A stretch of 49,885 nucleotides of DNA from Acidobacteriaceae bacterium (GTDB taxonomy: Bacteria; Acidobacteriota; Terriglobia; Bryobacterales; Bryobacteraceae): the NCBI GenBank assembly GCA_019244055.1, contig JAFATG010000279.1, forward strand, positions 1 to 49,885, given 5' to 3'. Positions 32,195 through 41,670 of the stretch are shown piece after piece. Position 1 is the stretch's first letter. Each line of letters begins with the position of its first letter. Made by a program: the position numbers and the translations under genes. Under the pieces are notes generated by a model. It saw nothing but the letters and a program-made list of their open reading frames with translations. It was not told the origin of the DNA and made no database searches.

Positions 32195-32841
32195 AGTTTG
32201 AATGCGGCGATCTCGAAAGGGCACTCAGAACATCGGAGCTGATGCCCGAAGCACGAGAACACCTGAAAGAGTGCCCCGCATGCCGTCGTGAATACCGGCT
32301 TTGGAATGAAATCTCATCCGCGGCGAAAGAGCTTCATGAGGAATGGGATAGCCCGGCTCTTTGGCCGAACATTCGCAAGCAAATCGAGGCGGAGCCCAAG
32401 GAAAGAGCTCCCTGGTGGCAGGGGTGGAAGCTGTGGGCTATCGCCGCAGCCGCGATAATTGCGGCGGTTCTGATTGGCCGCCCGTGGCAGTGGGTGGTGA
32501 AAACTGGCACACAACCAAGCATTCCAACTGCTCTTGTCTCCACTAACCAGCATTTCCTGACCGAAGAGGCTCTGGGGGAAGTCGAGCGGAATGAGCAAGC
32601 CTACCGGCAATCGATAGAGAAGCTGTCGCGGCTGGCTGCGCCGAAAATCCAGAATACGAACTCTCCTCTTACCGCTTGTTACAGGGAAAAACTGCTGATG
32701 CTCGACGCAGCAATATCGGACACGCGTTCGAACCTCGAGCACAATCGATTCAATATCCGTTTACAAACTGATCTGGCTGATCTGTACCGCGAGAAACAGC
32801 AGACGTTAAAGGAGTTACTTACCGGTGGTCAGAAGAACTAG
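32191..32841 (+). CDS. Zinc-finger (ZAS) transmembrane anti-sigma factor
   Basis: The 216-residue protein starts at ATG 32191, overlapping the sigma stop (ATGA). The cytoplasmic part holds the zinc motif His24-x3-Cys28-x2-Cys31 (HLKECPAC), characteristic of ZAS domains that sequester ECF sigma factors. A membrane helix spans about 83-102 (KLWAIAAAAIIAAVLIG). The periplasmic part (about 105-216) is helical and charged. A reading from 32137 exists but lies inside the sigma gene. Release of the sigma factor probably follows an envelope or redox signal. Confidence 0.9.
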   Translation: MKFECGDLERALRTSELMPEAREHLKECPACRREYRLWNEISSAAKELHEEWDSPALWPNIRKQIEAEPKERAPWWQGWKLWAIAAAAIIAAVLIGRPWQWVVKTGTQPSIPTALVSTNQHFLTEEALGEVERNEQAYRQSIEKLSRLAAPKIQNTNSPLTACYREKLLMLDAAISDTRSNLEHNRFNIRLQTDLADLYREKQQTLKELLTGGQKN

Positions 32842-34294
32842 CCTGCTGTTTATGCTGGCGTTAGCGGGCAGCACCTTTGCCCGCGAGGAGTTCACCCGCG
32901 CTTTCAACAAGACCGTTCCGCTGCACGCCGGACAAAGCGTTTCAGTCGAACACCGCCTGGGGGACATCATTATTCGCACCCATGCGCAGCCGGAGGTCGT
33001 CCTCCACGCAGACATTCACGTTTCGGCCGAGGACATGGATCGAGCCAAAAATTTCGCCAATAACATCGAAATTGCTGTTCAACCGTCCACCAGCGGGCTG
33101 TTCGTTCGGACTCGATATCCCGAGACCGAGCGCTCTTTCTTCGGCAATCACAATATCTCCTACTACGTCCGCTACGAGATAACAGTTCCTGAAACGGCGC
33201 CTCTTCAGGTGCGCAATTCCTTCGGCGCGGTCTCCGTCGCAGGTATTAAGGCGAATAGCGATATTACAAACTCACACGGGTCACTGGAATTCCGGGACGC
33301 CAGTGGGAGTCAACATTTGGAGAACTCTTTTGGCAGTGTCAAAGTTTCCAACAATGTTGGCGACGTAGCCGTACAAACAAACAATGGAAGCGCCGAGGTA
33401 ACAGGGGTAAAGGGTTCTCTGACCTTACGCAACCGCTTTGGCAACGTGGCGGCTTCCAGCGTTAGCAACGGCGTGACGATCAGCAATGGCAATGGAGGAG
33501 TCGAGGTTACTGATTGTGGGGGCCTAGGCGATATCAGAACGTCGTTCGGCAGCGTTACCGTCCATGGATTCCGAGGCGATCTGACCGTGAATGATACGAA
33601 TGGCGTTATCGAGTCGACCAACGTCAGCGGCAACGCCGAACTAAACACTACCTTCGGAGCGGTTCACTTCTCCGATATTGGACACCAGCTTTCGATCCGT
33701 GCCAGCAATTCGAAAGTCGAGGGTCAGCGGGTGGGCGGACCGCTTATTGTGCAGAATTCCTTCGGCCCGGTGAACGTGAGTGACATTCGACAGGGGGTTG
33801 AGATCCATTCCGGAAACGGTGGTGTCTCAATTACCGGTATTCACGGGGGAGCCAATGTCAGAACCAGTTTTGCGATGGTCCAAGCATCGGATGTCAGCGG
33901 CGCCTTGAGCGTGGAGAACAATAACGGCGGCGTTAAAGTTATGAACACGCGCGGGGCGCACGTGATCACCAGTTTCGCTCCGGTTATTCTCGAGGGAATC
34001 TCCGGCCCATTGCAGATTGAAAATCAGAACGGCGCTGTGGATGCTACCAGCAGTTCCGGATCGGCGTGCGAGCCAATTACCATTCGCACTTCTTTTTCGA
34101 CGCTGCGGGTTCATTTACAGGGCAACCCCAGCTACCGCGTCAACGCGAGGACCTCTTTCGGCAAGATTCGAACCGATTTTCCTCTTAGCGTTTCGGGATC
34201 GCTGTCCAACGACAATGTAACGGGAACGATCGGCGGTGGCCGTTGCGAAATGCGACTGACGAATAATAACGGCAGCATTGAGATAGTGAAGTAA
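32825..34294 (+). CDS. Secreted DUF4097 (putative adhesin) protein with 18-residue beta-helix rungs
   Basis: The 489-residue protein has a signal peptide (about 1-20, MVRRTSLLFMLALAGSTFA), a start domain (20-125) and a long repeat region. SFG-type turns (SFGAV, SFGSV, RFGNV, SFGSV, TFGAV, SFGPV) and NG-type turns (NNGSA, GNGGV, TNGVI, GNGGV, NNGGV, QNGAV) alternate, with the turn Gly at residues 134, 152, 170, 188, 206, 224, 242, 260, 278 and so on, i.e. every 18 residues. This is the DUF4097 family, predicted to fold as a beta-helix. The start is GTG 32825, overlapping the anti-sigma gene by 17 bp. It is probably envelope-located and controlled by the sigma factor. Confidence 0.85.
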   Translation: MVRRTSLLFMLALAGSTFAREEFTRAFNKTVPLHAGQSVSVEHRLGDIIIRTHAQPEVVLHADIHVSAEDMDRAKNFANNIEIAVQPSTSGLFVRTRYPETERSFFGNHNISYYVRYEITVPETAPLQVRNSFGAVSVAGIKANSDITNSHGSLEFRDASGSQHLENSFGSVKVSNNVGDVAVQTNNGSAEVTGVKGSLTLRNRFGNVAASSVSNGVTISNGNGGVEVTDCGGLGDIRTSFGSVTVHGFRGDLTVNDTNGVIESTNVSGNAELNTTFGAVHFSDIGHQLSIRASNSKVEGQRVGGPLIVQNSFGPVNVSDIRQGVEIHSGNGGVSITGIHGGANVRTSFAMVQASDVSGALSVENNNGGVKVMNTRGAHVITSFAPVILEGISGPLQIENQNGAVDATSSSGSACEPITIRTSFSTLRVHLQGNPSYRVNARTSFGKIRTDFPLSVSGSLSNDNVTGTIGGGRCEMRLTNNNGSIEIVK

Positions 34295-34465
34295 GACTCG
34301 AAGCTCCTCAGCTCGGATTCAATCACGCTTTTGGCGATTTTGTTGAAAGTTTTTTTGTCCAGTGCTTTCAGGGGGATGACTCCGAAATCAGCAGATTCCG
34401 CCGAATAGAACTAGTTATCGCCAACCGCAGCATGGTTCCCTTTTAACCGAAAGGAGCAAGACAGC

Positions 34466-35980
34466 TTGCTGCAGTTTAGTCAAGACAGCGGTTCCCCGAG
34501 TCATCCAGCGTATAGATTAATTGGCGCCACAGAGGGAAACCATGTCGCCTGTAGAAAATACTCTTCCGTTATTCCGGCCATATGTTTTCAGGCGCTCCGG
34601 TATCTTTTTGGTGCGCTCACCTTATTGGCGCCGTGCTTTGGCCAGAATCTGGTGAACCTCGCGACTCAGAGCCGGAACGCAGATTTTGCAAACTTCTCAT
34701 TCACGCGCCCGTGGGCCGTCTCGAGCGCCTCTCCCTCCACCTGTCAGGCCGGGCAAGTGTATTTCAACAGTTCCGCGGCGGCAGGAGCCAATCTCTTTGC
34801 CTGTACCGCCACGAACATCTGGAGCCAGATCGCGGGCTACACCTTTTCCACGCCGCTTTCGCTAAGTGGGACCACCGTCTCACTGCCTGAAGCGAGCGCC
34901 TCGACGGATGGATATCTTTCGCAAGTGGACTGGAACACCTTCAGTTCTAAACAAGCAGCGGGGAGTTATCTGACCGCGCTGACCGGCGATGTGACGGCGT
35001 CCGGACCCGGCTCGGCCACGGCCACTTTGGCGACTGTGAACAGCGCCGCGGGCCAATGCGGCGATTCGACGCACGTATGTCAGATCACCAGCAACGGTAA
35101 AGGTCTCGTGACAAGTCAAACACCGGTCGCGATCGTTACTACCGCAAGCCAGTTGACGGATTTAAGCACCACTGCCACGAGTAGTTCAGCGACGATTGCA
35201 GCGGGCACCTGGGGCGTTGGGAATGCTACCTATTCGGTTTCTGGCGTCACGGTGACGGTGAATTCTCTCACCGTCAGCGGCGCTTCCAACTCCTCTCCGA
35301 TCACCTTGACAGTAAACTCCACAACCGGTCTTCACAACGGTGACACCGTGATGGTTTCAGGAGTGGCCGGGAACACCGCGGCAAACGGCACATGGACTAT
35401 CACAGTAGATAACGGCACCCAGATCGACTTGCAAGGATCAGCTGGAAATGGAGCATACACTAGCGGCGGTGTAGTGGCGGGGTCGGGTAACGGCGTCGCT
35501 TACATCGAGGCAAACGATAGCGGTGATATCAGTATTTATCATTCCTCTTCGGCTGGTCTGATCCTGACCTGCACTGGAACATGCATAACTAATCAGGCTA
35601 CTTCGCCAAGCTTTGACGCAGACGCCTCGCCTATTGCGATTCTTACTATTTCAGCGGGGCAGATTACGGCTGTAAGTGATAAACGACGTTTCATGAGTAA
35701 TCGCGGCATCACGGCAGGCCTCGGCATCGCCGTCACAGATACCGGCGGCTCAGCCAGCATAGCCGTCGATACCACAGTCGCGCGCACTACAGGAGGCAAC
35801 GTCTTCACGGGAAGCAATACGTTCACCGGTGGCTACATTCTCGTACCCGCAGGCTCGCAGCCGACTTGTAACGCCGCAAATGAAGGGTGGTTTTGGTACG
35901 CGAAGGGCAGCAGCACAACAAATGGAAGCCTTCAGATCTGTCAAAACCAGAGCGGGAGCTATCTATGGGTCACTCACTAA
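34466..35980 (+). CDS. Secreted protein with phage-tail-fibre-like modules
   Basis: The 504-residue reading starts at TTG 34466 with a strong AAGGAG site nine bases upstream. A signal-like hydrophobic segment lies at about 43-59 (ALRYLFGALTLLAPCFG), later than usual. The rest is Ser/Thr/Gly/Ala-rich beta sequence with pieces common in phage tail fibres and collar proteins: ASTDGYLSQVDWNTFSSKQ, LTGDVTASGPGSATATLATV, SDKRRFMSNRGITAGLGIAV, GNVFTGSNTFTGGYILVPAG, and a C-terminal CxxxNEGWFWYAKG region. No other phage gene is nearby. Its 3' end overlaps the next gene by 16 bp, so the two are likely coexpressed surface proteins. Function unknown. Confidence 0.7.
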   Translation: MLQFSQDSGSPSHPAYRLIGATEGNHVACRKYSSVIPAICFQALRYLFGALTLLAPCFGQNLVNLATQSRNADFANFSFTRPWAVSSASPSTCQAGQVYFNSSAAAGANLFACTATNIWSQIAGYTFSTPLSLSGTTVSLPEASASTDGYLSQVDWNTFSSKQAAGSYLTALTGDVTASGPGSATATLATVNSAAGQCGDSTHVCQITSNGKGLVTSQTPVAIVTTASQLTDLSTTATSSSATIAAGTWGVGNATYSVSGVTVTVNSLTVSGASNSSPITLTVNSTTGLHNGDTVMVSGVAGNTAANGTWTITVDNGTQIDLQGSAGNGAYTSGGVVAGSGNGVAYIEANDSGDISIYHSSSAGLILTCTGTCITNQATSPSFDADASPIAILTISAGQITAVSDKRRFMSNRGITAGLGIAVTDTGGSASIAVDTTVARTTGGNVFTGSNTFTGGYILVPAGSQPTCNAANEGWFWYAKGSSTTNGSLQICQNQSGSYLWVTH

Positions 35981-38202
35981 GGATCGGGTTCGGGCTATTC
36001 TTCACGGCTCTCTGTTTCGGTCAAGTGACGGTACGCACGATCTGTTCAGCAGGTTGTCAGTACACGCCGACCCAGATCCAGCAAGCGGTGAACAACGCGA
36101 ATCCCGGGGATATTATCACTATCGATCCGGCAACCGGAGCCAGCACCGTCACCGGGCTTGAGCTACCGGCGAAAAACAACCCGAATCACCTATACATTAC
36201 AATCCGGAGCGCGAAGATTTATAATCTGCCAGCCAATACGCGCGTCTCACCTGGAGATCCGAATCTCGCCACGATCTCCTACACTTTTCATGCATACCTG
36301 ACCATGTTTGCGGATTCTACTGCCGGCTATTACCGCTTTGAAGGAATCACGTTCACGATTCTGCAGGGTGACGCTCCCACCAACATGATCCAGTTTGGGC
36401 GAGTGGTGGCAGGCAAGACATTCGATAACCAGCCCTCCCAGCTTCCACACGATATCGATTTCGACCGCTGCGTCTTTTCGGGATGGGCCGGCTTGGCCGG
36501 GCCCTATCGCGCCATAGGAGCCAATATCGGGCGGATGAGCGTCACGAATTCCTATTTCACGGAAATTAAGGGCACCAACGCCGAGGCGCAGGACATCGGA
36601 GCGTGGAACGACATCGGGCCTTTTTACTTTCGCAACAATCATTTCGAAGCTTCCTCTATGGAGACGCTGTTTGGAGGCGCTCAGCCAAGCATGCAAGGGG
36701 TTAGAGCCAAAGATTTGACCTTCATTGGAAACGAATTCTACCGGCCTTGGGCCTGGCGCTTCAGGAAAGGCAGTGGCGCTCCTACTGGTTCGTGCCTCTA
36801 TGATTCTCGGGGCGGGGAATGGTACGCGGACAATTCAGCTGGAGGGAATCTCTGGACCTGCAACTCCTCGAATACGTGGGTTACGGCAACAGAGACTGCA
36901 TTTTTAGCTGTTTATCCGGAAGCCGGACTTAGTTCAGGAACAACAAATCCATCGGGAACCTGCTCGAGCGGCTACTACAAGAACACCGCCGGTCCCTCTT
37001 ACTGGCAATGCGTCAGCAGCGCGTGGGCGTCCATCACCATTGGGCCGTTTATCGCAGCCACTGGACAAGGGTATTACCAAAAGAACCACTTCGAACTTAA
37101 GAATGCGGAGCGGGTTCTGGTTGAAGGAAATTTCCTTCATCAATCGTGGTTACCCACTGCGCTCAATCAGCACGGCGCAGCATTTCTCTTCAATCAAGTT
37201 GACAACGCGAACAACAAGCTCCCGCCTTTCGGCGAGCCATCCGCAGTTATTTCGAATGTGACCGTGCTATACAACCGCGCGGATCAAGATCCCTGGGGCA
37301 TATCGAATGGCGTACTCGGAAATTATTTCCTGCCGATCCATGATGTAAACATCCACGACAACCTGTTCACGAATATCGGCAATGAGCCTCTATCGTTGGG
37401 CGATGCTCAAGTCATCCAGCTAGGAAATCAAGGCAAATACTCATTCGAATACAACACTGTTAGCGGGTCGCAACCGACAGCAGGATTTTCGTCCGATCTG
37501 GCCATCCCCGCTTTCCCGGGCTTACAGCAGATCGAATATGTCGGGAATATCGTTCCATTTAACAAGTCCGGATTCTACGACGAACATGGTCACGGCAGCC
37601 TTTGGGACGCGATTGACAACAACTGGCAGTTGAACCGTGCGTTCACTAAGAACGTAGTTGTCGATCAAGAAGGTACGAATGGTGTACAGAACAACATCTT
37701 CGTACACAGCGACAAGCCACCCTTCAGCGGGCTTGTGCCTTGCGCGTCGTGCGCTAGCCTGAAGTATTTTTCTAACGGCGGCACGAGCGATGTTGGATTC
37801 GTGAACTATTCAGGTGGCGACTACCATTTGAGCGCTTCCAGCCAGTATCAGGGTTGGTGGGCCCATGGTCGCTCAGCCGGCGCCGATGTGGACCAGGTAA
37901 ATTGGTCGACTGCGCAGGCTCTTACAGGCAGCCCGAACGCGTTCCTCGATTTCAAAGTTCGCTCCTTGATGGCGTCACTTACGTCGGCTTCGATCGCCTA
38001 CACATCTTATGACGCCACGGCTTGCACGGTGGCTGTAAGTACAAGGCCGGATTTCGCGAACCCCATCTTCACCGGCACGGATACCGGCGGAGATACGGAC
38101 CGAACTACGTTGATCACCGGCTTGAGCGCGGGCACTCGCTACTTCTACTCGCTGGCTTGCGCTGGACACAACCGATCAGGACAGTTCCTGACAGGCCGAT
38201 AA
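35965..38202 (+). CDS. Large secreted right-handed beta-helix protein
   Basis: From ATG 35965 (GGGAG site seven bases upstream) the protein is 745 residues: signal peptide (about 1-20, GHSLRIGFGLFFTALCFG), a start with TPTQIQQAVNNANPGDIITI as in pectate-lyase-like helices, then many Asn/Phe-rich coils (VTNSYFTEIKG, FYFRNNHFEASSM, LTFIGNEFYRPW, FELKNAERVLVEGNFLHQSW, VNIHDNLFTNIGN, FEYNTVSGS). An insertion at about 275-360 has two Cys/Trp modules. The last 80 residues look like a fibronectin-III-type domain (LTSASIAYTSYDATACTVAV, ITGLSAGTRYFYSLAC). A carbohydrate-binding or lyase role is possible, but no catalytic residues could be assigned. A related partial protein lies at 49023-49885. Confidence 0.8.
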   Translation: MGHSLRIGFGLFFTALCFGQVTVRTICSAGCQYTPTQIQQAVNNANPGDIITIDPATGASTVTGLELPAKNNPNHLYITIRSAKIYNLPANTRVSPGDPNLATISYTFHAYLTMFADSTAGYYRFEGITFTILQGDAPTNMIQFGRVVAGKTFDNQPSQLPHDIDFDRCVFSGWAGLAGPYRAIGANIGRMSVTNSYFTEIKGTNAEAQDIGAWNDIGPFYFRNNHFEASSMETLFGGAQPSMQGVRAKDLTFIGNEFYRPWAWRFRKGSGAPTGSCLYDSRGGEWYADNSAGGNLWTCNSSNTWVTATETAFLAVYPEAGLSSGTTNPSGTCSSGYYKNTAGPSYWQCVSSAWASITIGPFIAATGQGYYQKNHFELKNAERVLVEGNFLHQSWLPTALNQHGAAFLFNQVDNANNKLPPFGEPSAVISNVTVLYNRADQDPWGISNGVLGNYFLPIHDVNIHDNLFTNIGNEPLSLGDAQVIQLGNQGKYSFEYNTVSGSQPTAGFSSDLAIPAFPGLQQIEYVGNIVPFNKSGFYDEHGHGSLWDAIDNNWQLNRAFTKNVVVDQEGTNGVQNNIFVHSDKPPFSGLVPCASCASLKYFSNGGTSDVGFVNYSGGDYHLSASSQYQGWWAHGRSAGADVDQVNWSTAQALTGSPNAFLDFKVRSLMASLTSASIAYTSYDATACTVAVSTRPDFANPIFTGTDTGGDTDRTTLITGLSAGTRYFYSLACAGHNRSGQFLTGR

Positions 38203-38275
38203 ATACAAGCGCCAGGCTCTCCGGCTCAGGAGTGGAGAGCGGAGGGTCTGGCGCTATAAACATCTCCGACATGGT
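38168..38275. repeat. Direct repeat copy A (PEP-CTERM tail sequence)
   Basis: About 108 bp here match 43260-43367 with no gaps and roughly ten mismatches (offset 5092 bp). The first 35 bp are the last codons and stop of the beta-helix gene on the plus strand. On the minus strand the repeat encodes a PEP-CTERM tail. Confidence 0.85.
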
Positions 38276-38277
38276 GG
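38168..38277 (-). pseudogene. PEP-CTERM tail fragment
   Basis: The minus strand encodes SEMFIAPDPPLSTPEPESLA followed by LVFIGLSGTVLIGC, almost the same as the last part of the intact PEP-CTERM protein at 43230-43910. Upstream of it the similarity stops abruptly at about 38277 and no sorting-protein body is present, so it is a fragment. It lies antisense to the end of the beta-helix gene. Confidence 0.75.
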
Positions 38278-38340
38278 CACCTGAACCACCCTTGCGGAGA
38301 GCAAAGGACGGACCTCGTACCAAGCGCCTCTTTTTCGCGC

Positions 38341-38910
38341 TCAGAAGTCCTCCATCGCCCACATGTTGGCGTTATGGGTAAAGTTCATCATTGCCAGGTG
38401 GCGGCCATCCGGGGACGGAATGCCTAAAGATCCGGCTGACTCATTTCCTAGCGTTCCCTGCTTCTCCCATACAGTGTGCATGTTGCCCTTTAAATCGATG
38501 TATAGGCGGACCGCGCTTTCTTCTGTTCGGCTAGCAGCGAACAGCCCTTTCCCATCCGCCGCCCAGTTCAAGGTCTCGAGACTATTCCAACTGGTTGGGG
38601 TGATTTCTAGCGGGGCTCTACCGGCGAAGGCTAAGACGTGAATTGCTCCTTTCCCTGAATGAGCAAGAGCGATCTGTGTTCCATCGGGGGAGAGATCCCA
38701 CATGTAAGCAGTGTCTGGGTTAATGCCGAAGCGGCCCAACTCACGGCCGCGACCGTTCATCGGGTCGAAGGCGGTCAAGACAAGTTGTTTCTCATCTGAG
38801 GTCCGCTCCGCGATCGCACATAGGGCGGCTGGCGACTTGGCGCACCGCAACCCTTCAATGCGCCCTGACAAAACTAGCTGGGGCGCACCCCCAGTCACGG
38901 GAACCCGCAT
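38341..38910 (-). pseudogene. Kinase/TolB-propeller gene, 3' piece
   Basis: This frame (189 residues from its first ATG; family sequence runs upstream to about 39005) holds the last propeller blades: RVPVTGGAPQLVLSG, LSPDGTQIALAH, LNWAADGKGLFAAS and GIPSPDGRHLAMM, ending NMWAMEDF, the usual end of acidobacterial TolB-type propellers on membrane kinases. Just upstream in the same frame are RESAISPDGRWVLYLSRS, so the frame change with the middle piece is near 39001-39008. It is part of one broken gene spanning 38341-41466. Confidence 0.8.
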
Positions 38911-39770
38911 CAGCTGATTCGGTTCTGAAGCGCCATGTTGTTGCGAGCGGCTGAGATAGAGAACCCATCTTCCGTCCGGGCTAATGGCGGACTCACGAGG
39001 TTCTCTAAATCCGACACGACGCTTTCGGCCGTACCCTGGTGCAGTGCCTGCTTGAAAATTCCGGTTGGTCCAGTGCGATTGGACAAGAAAAAAACAGCGC
39101 TGCTATCGGCCGTCCATCCTACGGGCCGTTCGTTTTCTTCGCTTTGCGTAAGACGGCGAGGGGTGGTAATGTGCAGGCGGTCGAGATCCGCGACATACAC
39201 ACTTCGCTGGGTCCAAAATCGTTTGAACATAAGTCGCTGAGCATCAGCAGTCGCGCTCATATTATCCATGCAGAAGCCTGCCCAGTCTGTTAATCGCCGC
39301 GGACGTCCACGAGATTCACCCGTCCTGGAGTCAACCGGCTGTTCCCAGTAGTTGCAGGTATAGAAGTTGATGTCTGGCTCAGCCAACGAGTAAATCATTC
39401 GTCCCGGCAACCAGAGGAAATCCCATAGAAGATTCTTGGGTGGAACTGCGAATACTCGGGTCGGAGAGCCCCCCTTCAAGTCGCGAGTTTCGATGACCAC
39501 CTTGGCGCTGCCCTGCGCGCCCTGAATTTTATGGTAGGAAACCCGTTGGCCACCGGGTGACAAGCGGCAGTTCCAGAATCCGGCATTTTGGCCTGCGTCG
39601 TACAGCTCATGTGCCCGTTCACCATCAGCACCCATAAGCCAGAACTCGCGATCACCATATCTACCCTCGTTCGCGATAAAGGCGATCTCACCTCCATTAG
39701 GCGAGACACCGCAGGCGTAGGCATTATCTCGAAGTTTGCGCGGAGGACCACCCATCACCGAGGCGTCCAA
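38910..39770 (-). pseudogene. Kinase/TolB-propeller gene, middle piece
   Basis: The 286-residue frame carries central propeller blades: VSPNGGEIAFIANEGRYGDR, LMGADGERAHELYDAG, LSPGGQRVSYHKIQG, LMFKRFWTQRSVYVADL and VGWTADSSAVFFLSNRTG. Family sequence ends near 39005, after which the frame reads ENLVSPPLARTEDG, an out-of-frame version of RESAISPDG, and stops. At its start the sequence joins the preceding piece (39755-39982 frame, GQGDSIWT) by loss of one base near 39762-39766 (ACGCC where ACGGCC is expected). Confidence 0.8.
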
Positions 39771-39813
39771 ATGCTATCGCCCTGTCCAGCGACACCCGCG
39801 TTAGCGATGAATC

Positions 39814-41466
39814 TCACGCTATCAGGAAACCATCGAAAACCCCAGTCCACGTGCTTGTTCTTGAGGGTGTGCGGGGCCGGAAGCTTATGCACTTCGCCAG
39901 TGGACATGAGCTTGATGTGAATCCCTTGGTCGTCAGAGTAGGCGCCAGGTATTTGCCGTCGGGAGAAATCGCGCCGCCCCAAACAGGATTGTCAGTCGTG
40001 TTGGTCGTGAGTTGCCACTGGTTTAGCTCAGGCACTGTTCGTACGTGAGAAGACCGGTTCCACAAGATAACACCTGTGACCATGAGCAAGGCAACCATTG
40101 CGGCACCGAGGACACGCCAGAGTTTCGCGCCGCCGACGCTCTCGGAGCGGAAGGCGTCGGTTTCCCTTTTCAAATCGGCGGCCATCTCCGCTGCGGACTG
40201 GTATCGAGACTCACGGTCTTTGACAAGAGTTTTATCGATGATCCGTCCCAAGTTGTACGACACATCTCGATTTAGCTCCCGAACTGGCTGTGGTGCTTCG
40301 TTCAGGATGGCGGCGTGGACTTCAGCCGCAGTTTCTCCGGCAAACGCGCGTTTGCCCGCCGCCATTTCGTAGAGCACGAGACCCAAGGAAAACAGGTCCG
40401 TGCGGGCGTCCAACTTCTCGCCTCGCACTTGCTCTGGCGACATATAACCCGCCGTTCCAATCGCCACTCCCGTGCGCGTCAGATTGACGTGCGGTTCCGG
40501 GTTCGGCTGGCGTTCGCAGCCGACGTGCGCAGCCAGCTCCAAAGGTTCGGACTCCTGCAATTTGGCCAAGCCGAAATCCAGGATCTTAGCTTGTCCGCTG
40601 GTTGTCACAAAAATATTCGCCGGTTTGATGTCGCGATGGATGATGCCCTTCTTGTGTGCCGCCTCGAGCCCCTCGGCAATTTGAACAGCAATGTCAAGCA
40701 GTGTCTCTGTCCTGAGGAACTTTCTCTGACCATCGGTTCCAGCGGAGGGCTGCCCTACCGCAGAAATCAACTCGCCCAGGGGCTGCCCGTCGAGTAGTTC
40801 CATCGCGATAAAGAGTCGACTCTCGTATTCGTCCACTTCGTAAATGGTGCAGATGTTGGGATGGTTCAGTGCTGACGCAGCTCGGGCCTCCCGTTCGAAG
40901 CGCTCGATTGCAGCGTCGTCACTCGCCAACTCCTCCGGCAGGAACTTCAGGGCAACACGGCGCCCCAATTTGATGTCCTCGGCTTTGTAGACAACTTCCA
41001 TGCCTCCGCCGCCCAGCATCTCTAGCACACGGTAGTGGGAGACTCTCTTGCCAATCAGGTCGCGCGTGGCCGATTGCAGTCGCGGCGCTTGATCTTCAGG
41101 AGCCGCGACCGCAGGCCCGACGGGGCTAGCCTCGACGAACTCTACGGCCACCAGCAGCCGGTAACCGCGCCTGGCGACTGTCTCGACGTACTTCGGATTC
41201 TCAGCGGAGTCTCCCAAGACTTTCCGGAGCTTTTTGATCGCGGTGTGAATGCTGTGGTCGAACTCCACCACCGTGTCGTTCGGCCAGACCTTCTTTTTGA
41301 TCTCGGCCCTGGTGACCACTTCTCCCCGATGTTCCAGTAGCATCACAAGGATCTGGAAGGGTTGTTCCTGAAGCAGAACCTTTCGCATCCCTTTGCGAAG
41401 TTCTCCGGCCTTGAGGTTCAATTCGAATGCCCCGAATCGCGCTCGATCTGGGGGTGACACTTCCAT
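39814..41466 (-). pseudogene. Winged-helix/Ser-Thr kinase/TolB-propeller gene, 5' piece
   Basis: From ATG 41466 this frame encodes an OmpR/PhoB-type winged helix (about 10-105: RFGAFELNLKAGELRKG, TVARRGYRLL), a Hanks-type kinase domain (about 145-410: VALKFLP, IIHRDIKPANIFV, ILDFGLAK, GTAGYMSPEQVRGE), a membrane helix (WRVLGAAMVALLMVTGVIL) and the first propeller turn ISPDGKYLA. It then shifts frame near 39941-39948 and ends in out-of-frame sequence. The short frame 39755-39982 continues the propeller (YSDDQGIHIKLMSTGEVHKL). The glycine loop reads GGGGMEVVYKA, where Gly is expected instead of Glu. This architecture is typical of Acidobacteriota. At least three frameshifts break the gene. A longer start at 41541 is less likely. 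Confidence 0.82.
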
Positions 41467-41670
41467 CAGGCCACACCGTGGAGCGAGTTTACCACCATTT
41501 GTCGCAACTCTTGCGAACTCAATTGGCTTCGCATTGAACAACTTAGCTGTTCAGCGATAGTTCATCGGTAGATCAGCGCCGGTGCATTCCATCGCTCAAC
41601 CACATCGCTGCACAATCCGCAGCGAAGGTGGCTCTTGAAGGCAATCGAGGGCTAAAGAGAAGGAGCATTT

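Noticed and set aside
34466-35980. Prophage remnant
   Set aside because: Only one protein shows tail-fibre-like modules; no integrase, capsid, terminase or other tail gene is nearby and it has a signal-like segment.
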